Shown: piece after piece, positions 16,622-25,631 of the stretch
Layout: each line of letters begins with the position of its first letter
How positions within the stretch are numbered: the stretch's first letter is position 1
From: JANNMJ01 sp031425525
Lineage (GTDB): Bacteria; Bacteroidota; Bacteroidia; Cytophagales; Hymenobacteraceae
NCBI GenBank assembly: GCA_031425525.1
Contig: JANPJM010000029.1
Location: 1 to 64,000, forward strand
DNA length: 64,000 bases
Reading direction: 5' to 3'
Notes under the pieces: generated by a model
The model's input: the letters and a program-made list of their open reading frames with translations, nothing else
Database searches by the model: none
Told to the model about the DNA's origin: nothing
Translations under genes and position numbers: made by a program

Positions 16622-16677
16622 AGTAGGCTAGTACCGAATCGGGGCGCAAAAAGATGCGCCTCGCCGTCCCAGTTGCC

Positions 16678-17202
16678 CTACTGCGCCGACGAGGTATCCG
16701 TTGGCGGCGCCACCGCCGCCGGCTTGTTTTTCCAGCGCACAAACGTGCCCACCTGCCCGTCGAAGGTCAGCATGGCATCGTAGGGAAAGGAATAGTAAAT
16801 CTGCCGCCGCCGGCCCTGCGCCAGCAGCGCGTCGATCATCTCGGCAATCGTCACGTTCGTCAGGATCACGGTACCGCTCATTTCATCGGTGGTGGCGGCC
16901 ATTAGGTCGCTCACGATGCGGCCCGTTACCACGTACGGGCGGTCGGGCTTGCACATCACGTACACGTCGGTGTTGTCGCGGCGGATGGCGTGGCCGCTGC
17001 CGCCCGTGTAATCGGGGTTCCAGGAGGCGCCCGGCAACAGGCCCACGGCGGGCGCGGGCGGGGTGGGGGCGGGCACGGCGGCCGGTGGTGTGGCCGTAGC
17101 GGGTGGGGCTTGTTGCGCCCAACCGGCGCCCGGCGCCCCGGCCAGCGCCGTCAGTACGCCACTAAACAAAATAGCGGAACGGAAGGAAGTTATAAGCGGC
17201 AT
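16678..17202 (-). CDS. Secreted hypothetical protein with proline/alanine linker
   Basis: This 174-residue protein has a signal peptide (hydrophobic core AILFSGVLTALAGAPGAG, cleavage near WAQQ), then an Ala/Pro/Thr linker (about 31-52). A compact domain follows that includes NTDVYVMCKPDRPYVVTGRI, SDLMAATTDEMSGTVILTNV and an end YYSFPYDAMLTFDGQVGTFV. I do not recognise the domain; periplasmic location is expected. It is upstream of and co-oriented with the coiled-coil gene, 56 bases apart. Confidence 0.6.
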   Translation of the reverse strand: MPLITSFRSAILFSGVLTALAGAPGAGWAQQAPPATATPPAAVPAPTPPAPAVGLLPGASWNPDYTGGSGHAIRRDNTDVYVMCKPDRPYVVTGRIVSDLMAATTDEMSGTVILTNVTIAEMIDALLAQGRRRQIYYSFPYDAMLTFDGQVGTFVRWKNKPAAVAPPTDTSSAQ

Positions 17203-17399
17203 ACCAACGAAAATGTGCGCAGAAATAGGGGCAGAAGCCGTGTATACGCCGAACCGGCGGCAGGTAAGCGTTGCCGGTGCCCGTAATCATTCAATTTGCC
17301 CGACCTTCGGACTTTCGCTGCTGCTGCCGCCCGCCAACCTCGCCGCGCGCCGGGCCGTACGGGCAGCTTGAGTCAAACCTAATTCGTGTCTTCCCGCCA

Positions 17400-17897
17400 A
17401 TGTTTGTGCCGCGACCTTTTCGTGCGTTGATTATCAGCTTGCTGATTCTGGGATTGACCGGCGCGTGTCGCCCCGATAAAACTCGCCCCACCGTGCAGCC
17501 CCCGCCCGCCGCCGTGCAGACGTTGCGCACGCTTTATCCACGGGCCACCATCGATTCGGCGCGGTGGGAGTGGGATGCGGATGGCTACTTTGAGGCACAT
17601 TTTCGCCTCGATAACCTGCCCCATAAGCTCCGCACCGATTCGGCGGGCCGCTACCGCGAAACCGAAATCAACGTGGCGCGGCGGGCGCTGCCAGCGCCGT
17701 TGCAAGACACGCTGCAAACCCAGATCGATAAAATAAACGACCCCAAGCGCTTCCGGGTGCGCCAGGCCAGCATCGTCCATTACGCCGACGGTCACACCGA
17801 ATACGAGGCGCAGGTGCGCGTAAACGGCAAGTGGCGCAAACGGTATTACGATGAGAAAGGCGTAATGCTGCGCGAAACGAAGGCGAAAAAAGGTTGA
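17400..17897 (+). CDS. Lipoprotein with PepSY-like/BLIP-like domain
   Basis: This 165-residue protein starts at 17400 (MFVPRPFRALIISLLIL) with a lipobox LTGAC, so a lipid-anchored envelope protein is expected. The mature part has two tandem beta-alpha units: TIDSARWEWDADGYFEAHFR, and QASIVHYADGHTEYEAQVRV followed by KWRKRYYDEKGVML. This matches the putative beta-lactamase-inhibitor-like PepSY-like fold common in Bacteroidota. No binding partner is known for most members. The frame is open upstream to 17271 but lacks coding character. It ends 28 bases before the convergent aldo/keto reductase. Confidence 0.7.
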   Translation: MFVPRPFRALIISLLILGLTGACRPDKTRPTVQPPPAAVQTLRTLYPRATIDSARWEWDADGYFEAHFRLDNLPHKLRTDSAGRYRETEINVARRALPAPLQDTLQTQIDKINDPKRFRVRQASIVHYADGHTEYEAQVRVNGKWRKRYYDEKGVMLRETKAKKG

Positions 17898-17924
17898 GGA
17901 TGCTCAGCCGTCACGCGCCCGCGC

Positions 17925-18944
<1,020 letters not shown>

Positions 18945-19060
18945 TGATTCTGAAAGGAAAAAACGGCTGCGCGCAACCGATCAGTATTGGAAATCAGGGG
19001 GGCGGCAACCGCTCCGGTAGCCCAAATTCAGCCGTCAAAAGTAGAATCTTCCGCCGAAGG

Positions 19061-19092
19061 TTTGGCCGAAACCGCGTTTGTGCCTACTTTTG
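19061..19092 (+). promoter_or_regulatory. Promoter of tRNA-Leu
   Basis: TTTG at 19061-19064 and TACTTTTG at 19085-19092 are separated by 20 bases, matching the Bacteroidota TTTG / TAnnTTTG pattern. The -7 box ends 38 bases before the tRNA 5' end. Confidence 0.6.
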
Positions 19093-19130
19093 CCCCACGA
19101 AAGCCGCCAACCGGGCGGCCATCGCTCACC

Positions 19131-19212
19131 GCGCACATGGTGAAATTGGTAGACACGCCATCTTGAGGGGGTGGTGCCGCAAGGTATGGGAGTTCGAGTC
19201 TCCCTGTGCGCA
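19131..19212 (+). tRNA. tRNA-Leu (anticodon GAG)
   Basis: It folds as a class II tRNA of 82 bases without CCA. Acceptor GCGCACA pairs with TGTGCGC plus discriminator A. The D-arm contains AAATTGGTAGA. The anticodon stem CCATC/GGTGG has loop TTGAGGG, giving anticodon GAG. A long variable arm TGCCGCAAGGTA precedes T-arm GGGAG TTCGAGT CTCCC. The genomic sequence continues CAG rather than CCA, so CCA must be added by enzyme. Confidence 0.97.
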
Positions 19213-19224
19213 CAGTTCAATGCA

Positions 19225-19261
19225 AAAAGCCTTCATCCGCCGCGCGGGTGGAGGCTTTTTT
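19225..19261 (+). terminator. Rho-independent terminator after tRNA-Leu
   Basis: A 16-bp stem with no mismatch apart from G-U pairs (AAAAGCCTTCATCCGC with GCGGGTGGAGGCTTTT) closes a 3-base loop and runs into T residues. Confidence 0.85.
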
Positions 19262-19291
19262 GGTTTTTGCAGAAGAAATTACTTGTACCCG

Positions 19292-19711
19292 ATGCACCCC
19301 GCCGATTCCTTGCTCGCCACCACGCGGCGCCACGTATTCGTGGTGCAACCGGCCGATGTGGCCGATTTCACGGCCGAAGGCGGGCATTTCGTCCACGCCG
19401 TGTGCAGCACGTTCCGGCTGGCGCGGGCGGCTGAGTGGGCGGGGCGGCTCTTCGTGCTTGAGTTGAAGGAGGCCGACGAGGAAGGTGTTGGTACGTACGT
19501 ACACCTTGACCATCACGCGCCCGCGTTCGTGGGCGAGGAAGTGGCGGTGGAAGCCACGCTGACCGAGGCCACCCCGTCTGGGGCCGTCGCGTGTAGCTTT
19601 GCGGCCCGCGTTGGGACACGATTGGTCGCCAGCGGGCGCACCGGCCAACGGATTTTGCCGCGCGAAAAACTCGCGAAAGTTTTTGCCGCCCATCGGCTGG
19701 CCGCTACGTAA
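19292..19711 (+). CDS. Hotdog-fold thioesterase (FlK-like)
   Basis: This 139-residue protein resembles the fluoroacetyl-CoA thioesterase-like group of hotdog proteins. LLATTRRHVFVVQPADVADF and HAVCSTFRLARAAEWAGRLF precede a helix-strand core (GVGTYVHLDHHAPAFVGEEV), ending with basic residues. The expected reaction is hydrolysis of an acyl-CoA; substrate not predictable. The start at 19292 (MHPADSLL) is the first ATG after the tRNA terminator; the longer open frame runs through the tRNA gene and is rejected. 56 bases precede smpB on the same strand, so co-transcription is possible. Confidence 0.8.
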   Translation: MHPADSLLATTRRHVFVVQPADVADFTAEGGHFVHAVCSTFRLARAAEWAGRLFVLELKEADEEGVGTYVHLDHHAPAFVGEEVAVEATLTEATPSGAVACSFAARVGTRLVASGRTGQRILPREKLAKVFAAHRLAAT

Positions 19712-19767
19712 ACCCGCTGCGCCGCCGCCACTTCGGCGCCGCCTTTCTGCTCTCTATCTCGCCCGTT

Positions 19768-20241
19768 ATGGCCAAACCCGCCGACAAAGACGTTCCTAAG
19801 CAGGTCAATATCCAGAACCGCCGCGCGCGGTACGAGTACGCGTTCATCACGACGTACGTGGCGGGTATTATGCTGCAAGGCACCGAAATCAAAAGCATCC
19901 GCGACGGCAACGTGCAGATTCAGGACGGCTACTGCATTTTTTCGCAGGATGGCTCGCTCTGGATTCACGGAATGCAAATTGGCCGCTACAACCAAGGCAC
20001 CTACAACAACCACGAACCGCTGCGCGCGCGCAAGCTGCTGCTCAACAAGCGCGAGCTGAAGCAACTCGGCAATAAATCGAGCGAGGCGGGCCTGACCATC
20101 ATCCCCACGCGCCTGTTCGTGAGCGACCGGGGTTTCGCGAAGCTCGAAATTGCGCTGGCGCGCGGCAAAAAGCTCTTCGATAAGCGCGAAGACATCAAAG
20201 CCAAAGACGCCAAGCGCGAGGCCAAGGAGGCGAAGCTGTAA
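19768..20241 (+). CDS. smpB: SsrA-binding protein SmpB
   Basis: This 157-residue SmpB binds tmRNA and is required for trans-translation rescue of stalled ribosomes. NRRARYEYAFITTYVAGIML and GTEIKSIRDGNVQIQDGYC are the conserved OB-fold start, YNQGTYNNHEPLRARKLLL the tmRNA-contacting part, and the tail KKLFDKREDIKAKDAKREAK is the basic C-terminal helix that enters the decoding centre. Length is standard. tmRNA itself is not in the window. Confidence 0.97.
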   Translation: MAKPADKDVPKQVNIQNRRARYEYAFITTYVAGIMLQGTEIKSIRDGNVQIQDGYCIFSQDGSLWIHGMQIGRYNQGTYNNHEPLRARKLLLNKRELKQLGNKSSEAGLTIIPTRLFVSDRGFAKLEIALARGKKLFDKREDIKAKDAKREAKEAKL

Positions 20242-20259
20242 CCGCAGTCAGTCGCTCGG

Positions 20260-20415
20260 CTGGGGCTCCGCCCCAGTCCGAACCGGAATCGGGGCCTTTG
20301 CTCCCACACCGAGTCCACACCGAGTCCACACCGAGTCTACACCGAGTCCACACCGAGTCCATACCGCACCGTCATCCAAACCACACGCCGGGGGCACAGC
20401 CCCGTGCGGGCGTCG
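20260..20415. repeat. Palindromic intergenic element with 11-bp tandem repeat
   Basis: CTGGGGCTCCGCCCCAG (20260-20276) and GGGGGCACAGCCCC (about 20390-20403) are GGGGCTC-type palindromes similar to those at 28939-29075. Between them five direct 11-bp units, ACACCGAGTCC with one C-to-T change, occupy 20306-20360. No gene is present between smpB and the NlpC/P60 gene. Confidence 0.7.
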
Positions 20416-20481
20416 GAACGTAGCGCCACAGTAGCTCACCCGGCATTCGTTAATCCGGCCATCGAAAATCCCGCAATCGAA

Positions 20482-21261
20482 ATGACCTTCGGCCTCTGCC
20501 CTTTAAGCATTGCCCCGCTGCGCGCCGAACCGTCGGATAAGGCCGAACAGGTCACGCAGCTCGTATTCGGCGAAGGGTACGCGGTGCTGGCCGAAACGCC
20601 GAAATGGCTGCACGTGCGCGCCGCCGCCGATGGCTACGAAGGCTGGCTCGATGCCAAGCAACACCTGTCGGTGCCCGCCGACTGGTACGCCGAGTTTCTG
20701 GCCGCCGCCCCGCACCCGCGCACCCTCGATGTAGTGGCCGTCGTGAGCGACGACCACACGCGCCTGCCGGTGCAGCTCGGCTCGCTGCTACCGTTTTTCG
20801 ATGGGATGACCCTGCGCCTCGGCCCCACGCGGCGGCTGTTTTACAACGGGTTGGCTACGAATCCGCGCCAGCCCGCGCCGGACGGCTTGCTGCTCCGCGC
20901 GGCCAATCTGTACCGGGGGGCGCCCTATCAGTGGGGTGGCAAATCGGTCTTTGGGCTCGATTGTTCGGGGTTTACGCAGCAGGTGTTTGGCCTGGTGGGC
21001 CGCCAACTCCCGCGCGACGCCGGTCAGCAGGTTCACGAGGGCACGGAGGTGCATTTTGCCACCGAAGCCCGCCCCGGCGACCTGGCCTTTTTTGATAATG
21101 CGGAGGGCCGCATCGTCCACGTGGGGTTGGTGGTGGGGGAGGGGCAAATCCTGCACGCCAGCGGCGAAGTGCGGCTCGATGCGCTCGACCACCACGGAAT
21201 TTTCCACGCCGGGCGCGGCGAGTATTCGCACCGACTGCGGATCATTCGGCGGGTGCTGTAA
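20482..21261 (+). CDS. NlpC/P60 (C40) peptidoglycan hydrolase with SH3-like domains
   Basis: This 259-residue protein begins with bacterial SH3-like repeats (about 1-130; TFGLCPLSIAPLRAEPSDKA, KWLHVRAAADGYEGWLD). A C-terminal NlpC/P60 cysteine peptidase domain follows, with nucleophile Cys in FGLDCSGFTQQVF (about 160), His in RIVHVGLVVG and the third site HASG. GAPYQWGGKS precedes the catalytic Cys as usual. The family cleaves the D-Glu-diamino-acid bond of peptidoglycan stem peptides, as in YkfC-type dipeptide release. No signal peptide is seen on the start at 20482 (MTFGLCPL), which suggests a cytoplasmic muropeptide-recycling role; the frame opens further upstream to 20404 through repeat sequence. 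Confidence 0.88.
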   Translation: MTFGLCPLSIAPLRAEPSDKAEQVTQLVFGEGYAVLAETPKWLHVRAAADGYEGWLDAKQHLSVPADWYAEFLAAAPHPRTLDVVAVVSDDHTRLPVQLGSLLPFFDGMTLRLGPTRRLFYNGLATNPRQPAPDGLLLRAANLYRGAPYQWGGKSVFGLDCSGFTQQVFGLVGRQLPRDAGQQVHEGTEVHFATEARPGDLAFFDNAEGRIVHVGLVVGEGQILHASGEVRLDALDHHGIFHAGRGEYSHRLRIIRRVL

Positions 21262-21391
21262 GCGAAAAAAAGCGTCGATAGCTATTTCGGGCGACAACTC
21301 CGCAACTTCCGGCCCGGCTGGCGGGTTAGCAGCAACCAGCACGGCCGTACCTTCGGCGGGCTGGATTCCCGCTTTCTGCCTGCCTTGCTGA

Positions 21392-21907
21392 ATGGATCAT
21401 AAAGTCCTTGTGCTCAACGGCGATTACACTGCTCTGGCCCTGACCAGCGTGCAAAAGGCGTTCGTGCTGCTCTACCTCGAAAAAGCCGATCTGGTGGCGC
21501 CTTCCGCCCACGGCACCCTGCGCACCGTCAACCGCGAATACCAGCGGCCGAGCGTGATTCGGCTGCACCGTTACGTGCGCGTGCCGTACAAAGGCATCAC
21601 GCTCAGCCGCCACAATCTGATGCGGCGCGACAATTTCGAGTGCCAATACTGCGGTTCCACCCGCAACCTGACCCTCGATCACGTGCTGCCGCGCTCGCGC
21701 GGCGGCGATTCCGGCTGGACCAACCTGCTGACGGCCTGCTCGCGGTGCAACCACAAAAAAGGCGACCGCACACCCGAAGAGGCCGGTATGCCCCCGCGCC
21801 AGAAGCCCCGCCGCCCGACGCTCACGTCGTTCCTGCGGGCCTCGGCGGGCCTCGTCGATGATACGTGGCAGTTGTATTTGGCCGAACCAGGTAGCTTGCG
21901 GGTTTAG
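21392..21907 (+). CDS. HNH endonuclease-domain protein
   Basis: This 171-residue protein matches the conserved Bacteroidota/cyanobacterial HNH family starting MDHKVLVLNGDYTALALTSV. The HNH zinc finger has CQYC (about 85-88), LDHVLPRSRGGDSGWTNLL with the catalytic His, and CSRCNHKKGDRTPEEAGM. The family is widespread and chromosomal, not obviously linked to mobile introns here, and its target is unknown. A nested palindromic element follows its stop by four bases. Confidence 0.9.
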   Translation: MDHKVLVLNGDYTALALTSVQKAFVLLYLEKADLVAPSAHGTLRTVNREYQRPSVIRLHRYVRVPYKGITLSRHNLMRRDNFECQYCGSTRNLTLDHVLPRSRGGDSGWTNLLTACSRCNHKKGDRTPEEAGMPPRQKPRRPTLTSFLRASAGLVDDTWQLYLAEPGSLRV

Positions 21908-21910
21908 GCT

Positions 21911-22079
21911 GTATTGCGGACTTTAGTCCGCAGGTTACCGGCGTCGAGCCGTATCCGGCACCGTCCCGGTGCCGGTTTTCGCGTACCCACCGGCACCGGG
22001 ACGGTGCCGGATACGGCTCGCCTGATGCACCGATGACAGGCTAGTGTTTTGTCAAACGTCGGACTGAAGTCCGCGCTAC
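21911..22079. repeat. Nested palindromic element (CCGGCACCG family), copy 1
   Basis: A perfect 31-bp inverted repeat (21945-21975 with 21990-22020; core CCGGCACCGTCCCGGTGCCGG) is enclosed by an outer pair, GCGGACTTTAGTCCGC (21916-21931) and GGACTGAAGTCCGC (22062-22075). The right end GTAGC overlaps the stop codon of the phosphoribosyltransferase (22076-22078). The arms share their core with 27130-27213. Confidence 0.9.
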
Positions 22080-22579
22080 ATCACCAGCCACGCGCCGAAC
22101 TCGCCGCTAGCGGGCAATTCCACGCGCACGTGGTCGGTAGCGGTGGTGGCTACGGTGAGGCCGCTGAATGTCGCAGCCACCGGAAACGCCGGATGCTGCC
22201 GATCTACGAGCAGCAGCGTTTGCACCCGCGCCGGGTCGCGGCGCAGGGTTTCGGCCAGCGCAAATGCCAGCGTGCGGCCCGAATTCAGCACGTCATCGAT
22301 CAGCACCACGGTTTCGCCTGCAAGCGATTCAGTAGCCGGTTCCAGGGTCATCGGCCCCGCCAGCGGCTCCTGTTTGTTGAGCGTCAGGCGCGTGAGCGTG
22401 AGGTGTACGGCCGGCGCTACGGCGGCCAGCTCGGCCGCCAGCAGCTCGGCCAGCCGGTAGCCGCCGCCCGCGATGCCCACCAGCCGCAGCGCCGACGCGC
22501 CGAAGTTGGTTTCCCAGAGCTGCCACGCCAACCGGGTCAGGCGGCGGCGAATATCGGTATCGGTCAGGAGGAGCGCCAT
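22076..22579 (-). CDS. PyrR-like phosphoribosyltransferase
   Basis: This 167-residue type I phosphoribosyltransferase has the PRPP-binding signature VVLIDDVLNSGRTL (about residues 92-105), preceded by LVGIAGGGYRLAELLA and followed by LLLVDRQHPAFPV. This layout fits the PyrR/uracil-PRTase-like group. It may recycle a pyrimidine base or act as a regulator, but no pyr genes are near. Start taken at 22579 (MALLLTD); an in-frame Met at 22642 would add 21 residues without domain content. Its stop codon lies in the adjoining repeat. Confidence 0.8.
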   Translation of the reverse strand: MALLLTDTDIRRRLTRLAWQLWETNFGASALRLVGIAGGGYRLAELLAAELAAVAPAVHLTLTRLTLNKQEPLAGPMTLEPATESLAGETVVLIDDVLNSGRTLAFALAETLRRDPARVQTLLLVDRQHPAFPVAATFSGLTVATTATDHVRVELPASGEFGAWLVM

Positions 22580-22726
22580 GGGTAGCGAGTGAGGGAAAAG
22601 CAGAGGTAAATCGAAGGCGCCAAGTAGTCCAAAGTTAGGCAACCATATGGTTCAGGCTGACAGCGTTAAAAGTTGTGTGTATTTTCAATATCATTTGGCG
22701 GCCTTCCAGCGTCGATGAGTTGGGCA

Positions 22727-22755
22727 TAAAAAAACCTGAGTTGTAACACTCAGGT
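22727..22755 (-). terminator. Terminator of the gene at 22797-23219
   Basis: On the minus strand ACCTGAG / CTCAGGT with an 8-base loop is followed directly by a run of seven T. It lies 42 bases past the stop codon. Confidence 0.8.
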
Positions 22756-22796
22756 CTTCCCTAGGGATAAGCTGCAACCAGCAAGTCGCCCAAATT

Positions 22797-23219
22797 TCAG
22801 CGGAACATCGATTTGATGGAACCCCACGACCGCTGCACCGCCGAAGGCGTCTGGCTGAGCGTGTAGCTGTAATTGAAATCGCCGCTCGTGGTCACGCACG
22901 TGAGCTTGTAGGTGAACGAGCCGATGGCGGCATCGTCGGTCTTGTACAGATTCTGGTCGAGCAGCGAGTAGCGCAAGGCGCCGGTGGGCTGCACGGTGGC
23001 AATTTTTTGCAACGCGGGGTCGGCGGCGGAATGGCGCCATACCTCAAAGCGCTGTACGCCGGTTTCGGCGGCTAGCTCCCAGTTTAGGCGGGCGTCGATG
23101 CCTTCAAAAGAACCCGTAAACGACGTGACGGGGCCCGTAAGGGCAAATGCCGCCAGCGCGGCCAGCAGCAGCGTAAACACCGCCGAGGTGCGTAAAAAAG
23201 GGCGAAACAGGTGTTTCAT
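22797..23219 (-). CDS. Small secreted hypothetical protein, Fn3-like
   Basis: This 140-residue protein has an N-terminal signal peptide (FLRTSAVFTLLLAALAAFAL). The mature part is one beta-sandwich-like domain: FEGIDARLNWELAAETGVQR, FEVWRHSAADPALQKIATV and GSFTYKLTCVTTSGDFNYSY resemble a fibronectin type III module. It ends SWGSIKSMFR. No sorting domain is present, so it probably remains periplasmic or is released. It is a single-gene unit with its own terminator. Confidence 0.65.
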   Translation of the reverse strand: MKHLFRPFLRTSAVFTLLLAALAAFALTGPVTSFTGSFEGIDARLNWELAAETGVQRFEVWRHSAADPALQKIATVQPTGALRYSLLDQNLYKTDDAAIGSFTYKLTCVTTSGDFNYSYTLSQTPSAVQRSWGSIKSMFR

Positions 23220-23362
23220 AGTACCGGGCAGACGGCCATTGGGGGGGCAAACGTTGCTTTTGCCCCCGTCTTTTTTGATTGACAGTTGGCAAAGCTAGCA
23301 CAAAAACTACCTACCTTGGTGCATTCGGGCAGGAATTTCTGCGGAAATTTTTGGCTCGCACC

Positions 23363-23392
23363 TTGTTGGCCAACGCCTTCCGAGTATCTTTG
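23363..23392 (+). promoter_or_regulatory. Promoter of rpmE2
   Basis: TTG at 23363-23365 and TATCTTTG at 23385-23392 are 19 bases apart, the expected Bacteroidota spacing. The box lies 92 bases before the ATG, leaving a long GC-rich 5' leader that could hold regulation. Confidence 0.65.
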
Positions 23393-23484
23393 CGGCCCGG
23401 TTGCCGGACCCGCCGCGGGCGCGGGCTGCCGGCCTCTGACCGTAATCGCCCGAACCGCTTTCGCTGCCAGTCAGCCAGACAGAA

Positions 23485-23760
23485 ATGAAAAAGGAAATTC
23501 ATCCGCAGTACCGCGAAGTGGTGTTCCAGGACACCTCGTCGGACTTCAAGTTCTTGACCCGCTCGACGATGTCGTCGAACGAAACCATCACCTGGGAAGA
23601 CGGTAAGACGTACCCGGTCATCAAGATCGAAGTTTCGTCGGCCTCGCACCCCTTCTACACCGGCAAAAACGTGTTCATCGACACCGCCGGCCGCGTGGAG
23701 AAATTTATGAACCGCTACAAGAAAGGCGCCGCTGCCGCTCCGGCCGAAGCCGCCAAGTAA
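23485..23760 (+). CDS. rpmE2: Ribosomal protein L31 type B
   Basis: This 91-residue L31 has the type B insert and lacks the CxxC zinc motifs, so it is the zinc-independent form. Seen: MKKEIHPQYREVVFQDTSSD, TRSTMSSNETITWEDGKTYP, SHPFYTGKNVFIDTAGRVEK, FMNRYKK and an Ala-rich tail. It has a good promoter and strong terminator, consistent with high single-gene expression. Confidence 0.97.
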   Translation: MKKEIHPQYREVVFQDTSSDFKFLTRSTMSSNETITWEDGKTYPVIKIEVSSASHPFYTGKNVFIDTAGRVEKFMNRYKKGAAAAPAEAAK

Positions 23761-23787
23761 GGCGCTTGCTGGCTTCGGCTAGTGCTG

Positions 23788-23826
23788 AAAATCTCCCGCT
23801 GGCCTTGGCCGACGGGAGATTTTTTG
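23788..23826 (+). terminator. Rho-independent terminator after rpmE2
   Basis: AAAATCTCCCG (23788-23798) pairs with CGGGAGATTTT (23813-23823) and runs into T residues. Confidence 0.9.
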
Positions 23827-23897
23827 TTTTTGGTAGGCATCCGTTGGTATGGTGGCGTGTATCTTCCCCATAGATTTTCAATCATCCAGCCCCTACC

Positions 23898-24383
23898 ATG
23901 CGTCTATTTGCCGGTTTTCTACTTTTGGCAAGTCTGATGGCGCACGGCGCGGCAGCCCAAACGACGCCCGCCACCGCACCGCCGCTGCCTACCCGTTCGG
24001 TGATGCTCACGACCGCCCGGCTGCAAGCAGTCCGCACCTTCGCGGTTCCGCCGGAAGTGACGAGCGCGTCGCTGGTGCCGCTGGCTGCCCGTCCGACCCG
24101 CCGCGCCGTCAATCGGTACCGCTCGCTGGGCGACAACGCGTGGCTCCCCACCGAACAGCGCGCGTCGGTAGGGGTAGCGGCCGTAGTGGGCGCGGCTGCA
24201 CTGCTTTCGTTGGCGAGTGGGCAACAAAATTTCGCTTTTGCGAACCGATTCGGGCAAAACGGCCCTGGTTACGGCAGTAGCGGCCACGAAGCGCCGCTGC
24301 CCGGTACGGCCTGGAGCCGCTCGACGTATTCCGTGCTGCAACCGCTGCGGGGCGGCTATTCCGTTAGGCTTCCGGTGCGGTAA
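23898..24383 (+). CDS. Secreted hypothetical protein
   Basis: This 161-residue protein has a signal peptide (MRLFAGFLLLASLMAHGAAA, cleavage near AQT) and possibly a short hydrophobic segment VGVAAVVGAAALLSLASG at about 90-108. The remainder is Pro/Ala/Arg-rich with no domain I recognise. It is on the same strand as, and 42 bases ahead of, the GlmU-like gene. Confidence 0.55.
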   Translation: MRLFAGFLLLASLMAHGAAAQTTPATAPPLPTRSVMLTTARLQAVRTFAVPPEVTSASLVPLAARPTRRAVNRYRSLGDNAWLPTEQRASVGVAAVVGAAALLSLASGQQNFAFANRFGQNGPGYGSSGHEAPLPGTAWSRSTYSVLQPLRGGYSVRLPVR

Positions 24384-24425
24384 GGAAGCGGCGATTCGGG
24401 CGCCACGCCTGACCTTTGCCCCACG

Positions 24426-25625
24426 ATGCACCTGATTCTTTTCGACGACCCCATCCTCCGGCAGCAGCTACTGCCGTTTACGTTTACGCGGCCGGTGGCG
24501 GGCGTGCGCTGCGGCACCCTCACGCTGGCCGAAAAGTGGCAGCGGCGCGGCCACACCACCGGCTACCTGACGCAGCCGTACCTGACGGCCAAGTTTGCGC
24601 CCGGCGACGGCACGTTGTACGTCAATGGGGCCGTCTGCGCCGACGATTCGCTCGCGGCGGCGCTGCAAACGCTGGTGCCCGGCGGCGCCCTGCGGCTCGC
24701 CGACGAAACGCTGCTCGCCTTCCGCGCGCCCGCGCCGGTAGCTTCCGTGGAAGAGTTGCTGTACGTGGCGCAAGAGGCTACCGCGCTGACGCACACCGCT
24801 GCCGCCACTACGGTCATTCGGCAGCCGTGGCACCTGTTCAAGCAGAACGGCGCGCAGCTACGGGCCGATTTCGCGCTGCTCACCAGCGGTCGTACATCGG
24901 CGGAAATCACGGACAAGCACACCATCGTGTACGCGTCCGAAAACGTGTTTCTGGAGCCCGGCGTGAAGATTCGGGCCGCCATCCTCAACGCCGAAAACGG
25001 CCCGATTTACCTGAGCCAAGGCGCGCAAGTGCAGGAAGGAGCCATCATCATCGGGCCGTGCAGCATCGGCGAAGATTCGGTGGTAAACGTGGGCGCCAAG
25101 CTGCGCGGCGACATCACGGTAGGACCGCATTGCAAGGTGGGCGGCGAAATCAGCAATTCCATCCTCTTCGGCTACTCCAATAAGGGGCACGACGGCTTTT
25201 TGGGCAACTCGGTGCTGGGCGAGTGGTGCAACCTCGGCGCCGACACCAACACGAGCAACCTCAAAAACAACTACGCTTCCGTGAAGGTCTGGAGCTACGC
25301 CAAACAGGGCTTCGTCGACACCGGCGAGCAGTTTTGCGGCCTCCTGATGGGCGACCACGCCAAGGCCGGCATCAACACGATGTTCAACACGGGCACGGTG
25401 GTGGGCGTGGGCGCCAACGTGTTCGGCGCGGGATACCCGCGCACGTTCATCCCGGCGTTTGCGTGGGGCGGCGTGGAAGGCCGCGAAACCTTCAAGCTGC
25501 CGCAGATGCTCGAAGTGGCGCAGCGGGTGATGGAACGGCGGAAAATTGCGCTTGATGAAGTCGAGAAAACGATGATTGGGGAAGTGTTTGAGCTGACGCG
25601 GGGGGAGCGGGTTTGGGAGCGTTGA
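24426..25625 (+). CDS. GlmU-family sugar nucleotidyltransferase-like protein
   Basis: This 399-residue protein starts MHLILFDDPILRQQLLPFTF, the conserved N-terminus of a Bacteroidota family (NTP_transf_4) with a degenerate nucleotidyltransferase domain (about 1-190). A left-handed beta-helix of hexapeptide repeats follows (from GPIYLSQGAQVQEGAIIIGP through NTMFNTGTVVGVGANVFGAG). The beta-helix end resembles the acetyltransferase part of GlmU. It is usually annotated as putative sugar nucleotidyltransferase; involvement in envelope sugar metabolism is likely but the reaction is not proven. ACCTTTG eight bases before the ATG is a possible -7 box. Confidence 0.85.
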   Translation: MHLILFDDPILRQQLLPFTFTRPVAGVRCGTLTLAEKWQRRGHTTGYLTQPYLTAKFAPGDGTLYVNGAVCADDSLAAALQTLVPGGALRLADETLLAFRAPAPVASVEELLYVAQEATALTHTAAATTVIRQPWHLFKQNGAQLRADFALLTSGRTSAEITDKHTIVYASENVFLEPGVKIRAAILNAENGPIYLSQGAQVQEGAIIIGPCSIGEDSVVNVGAKLRGDITVGPHCKVGGEISNSILFGYSNKGHDGFLGNSVLGEWCNLGADTNTSNLKNNYASVKVWSYAKQGFVDTGEQFCGLLMGDHAKAGINTMFNTGTVVGVGANVFGAGYPRTFIPAFAWGGVEGRETFKLPQMLEVAQRVMERRKIALDEVEKTMIGEVFELTRGERVWER

Positions 25626-25631
25626 TAAAAA

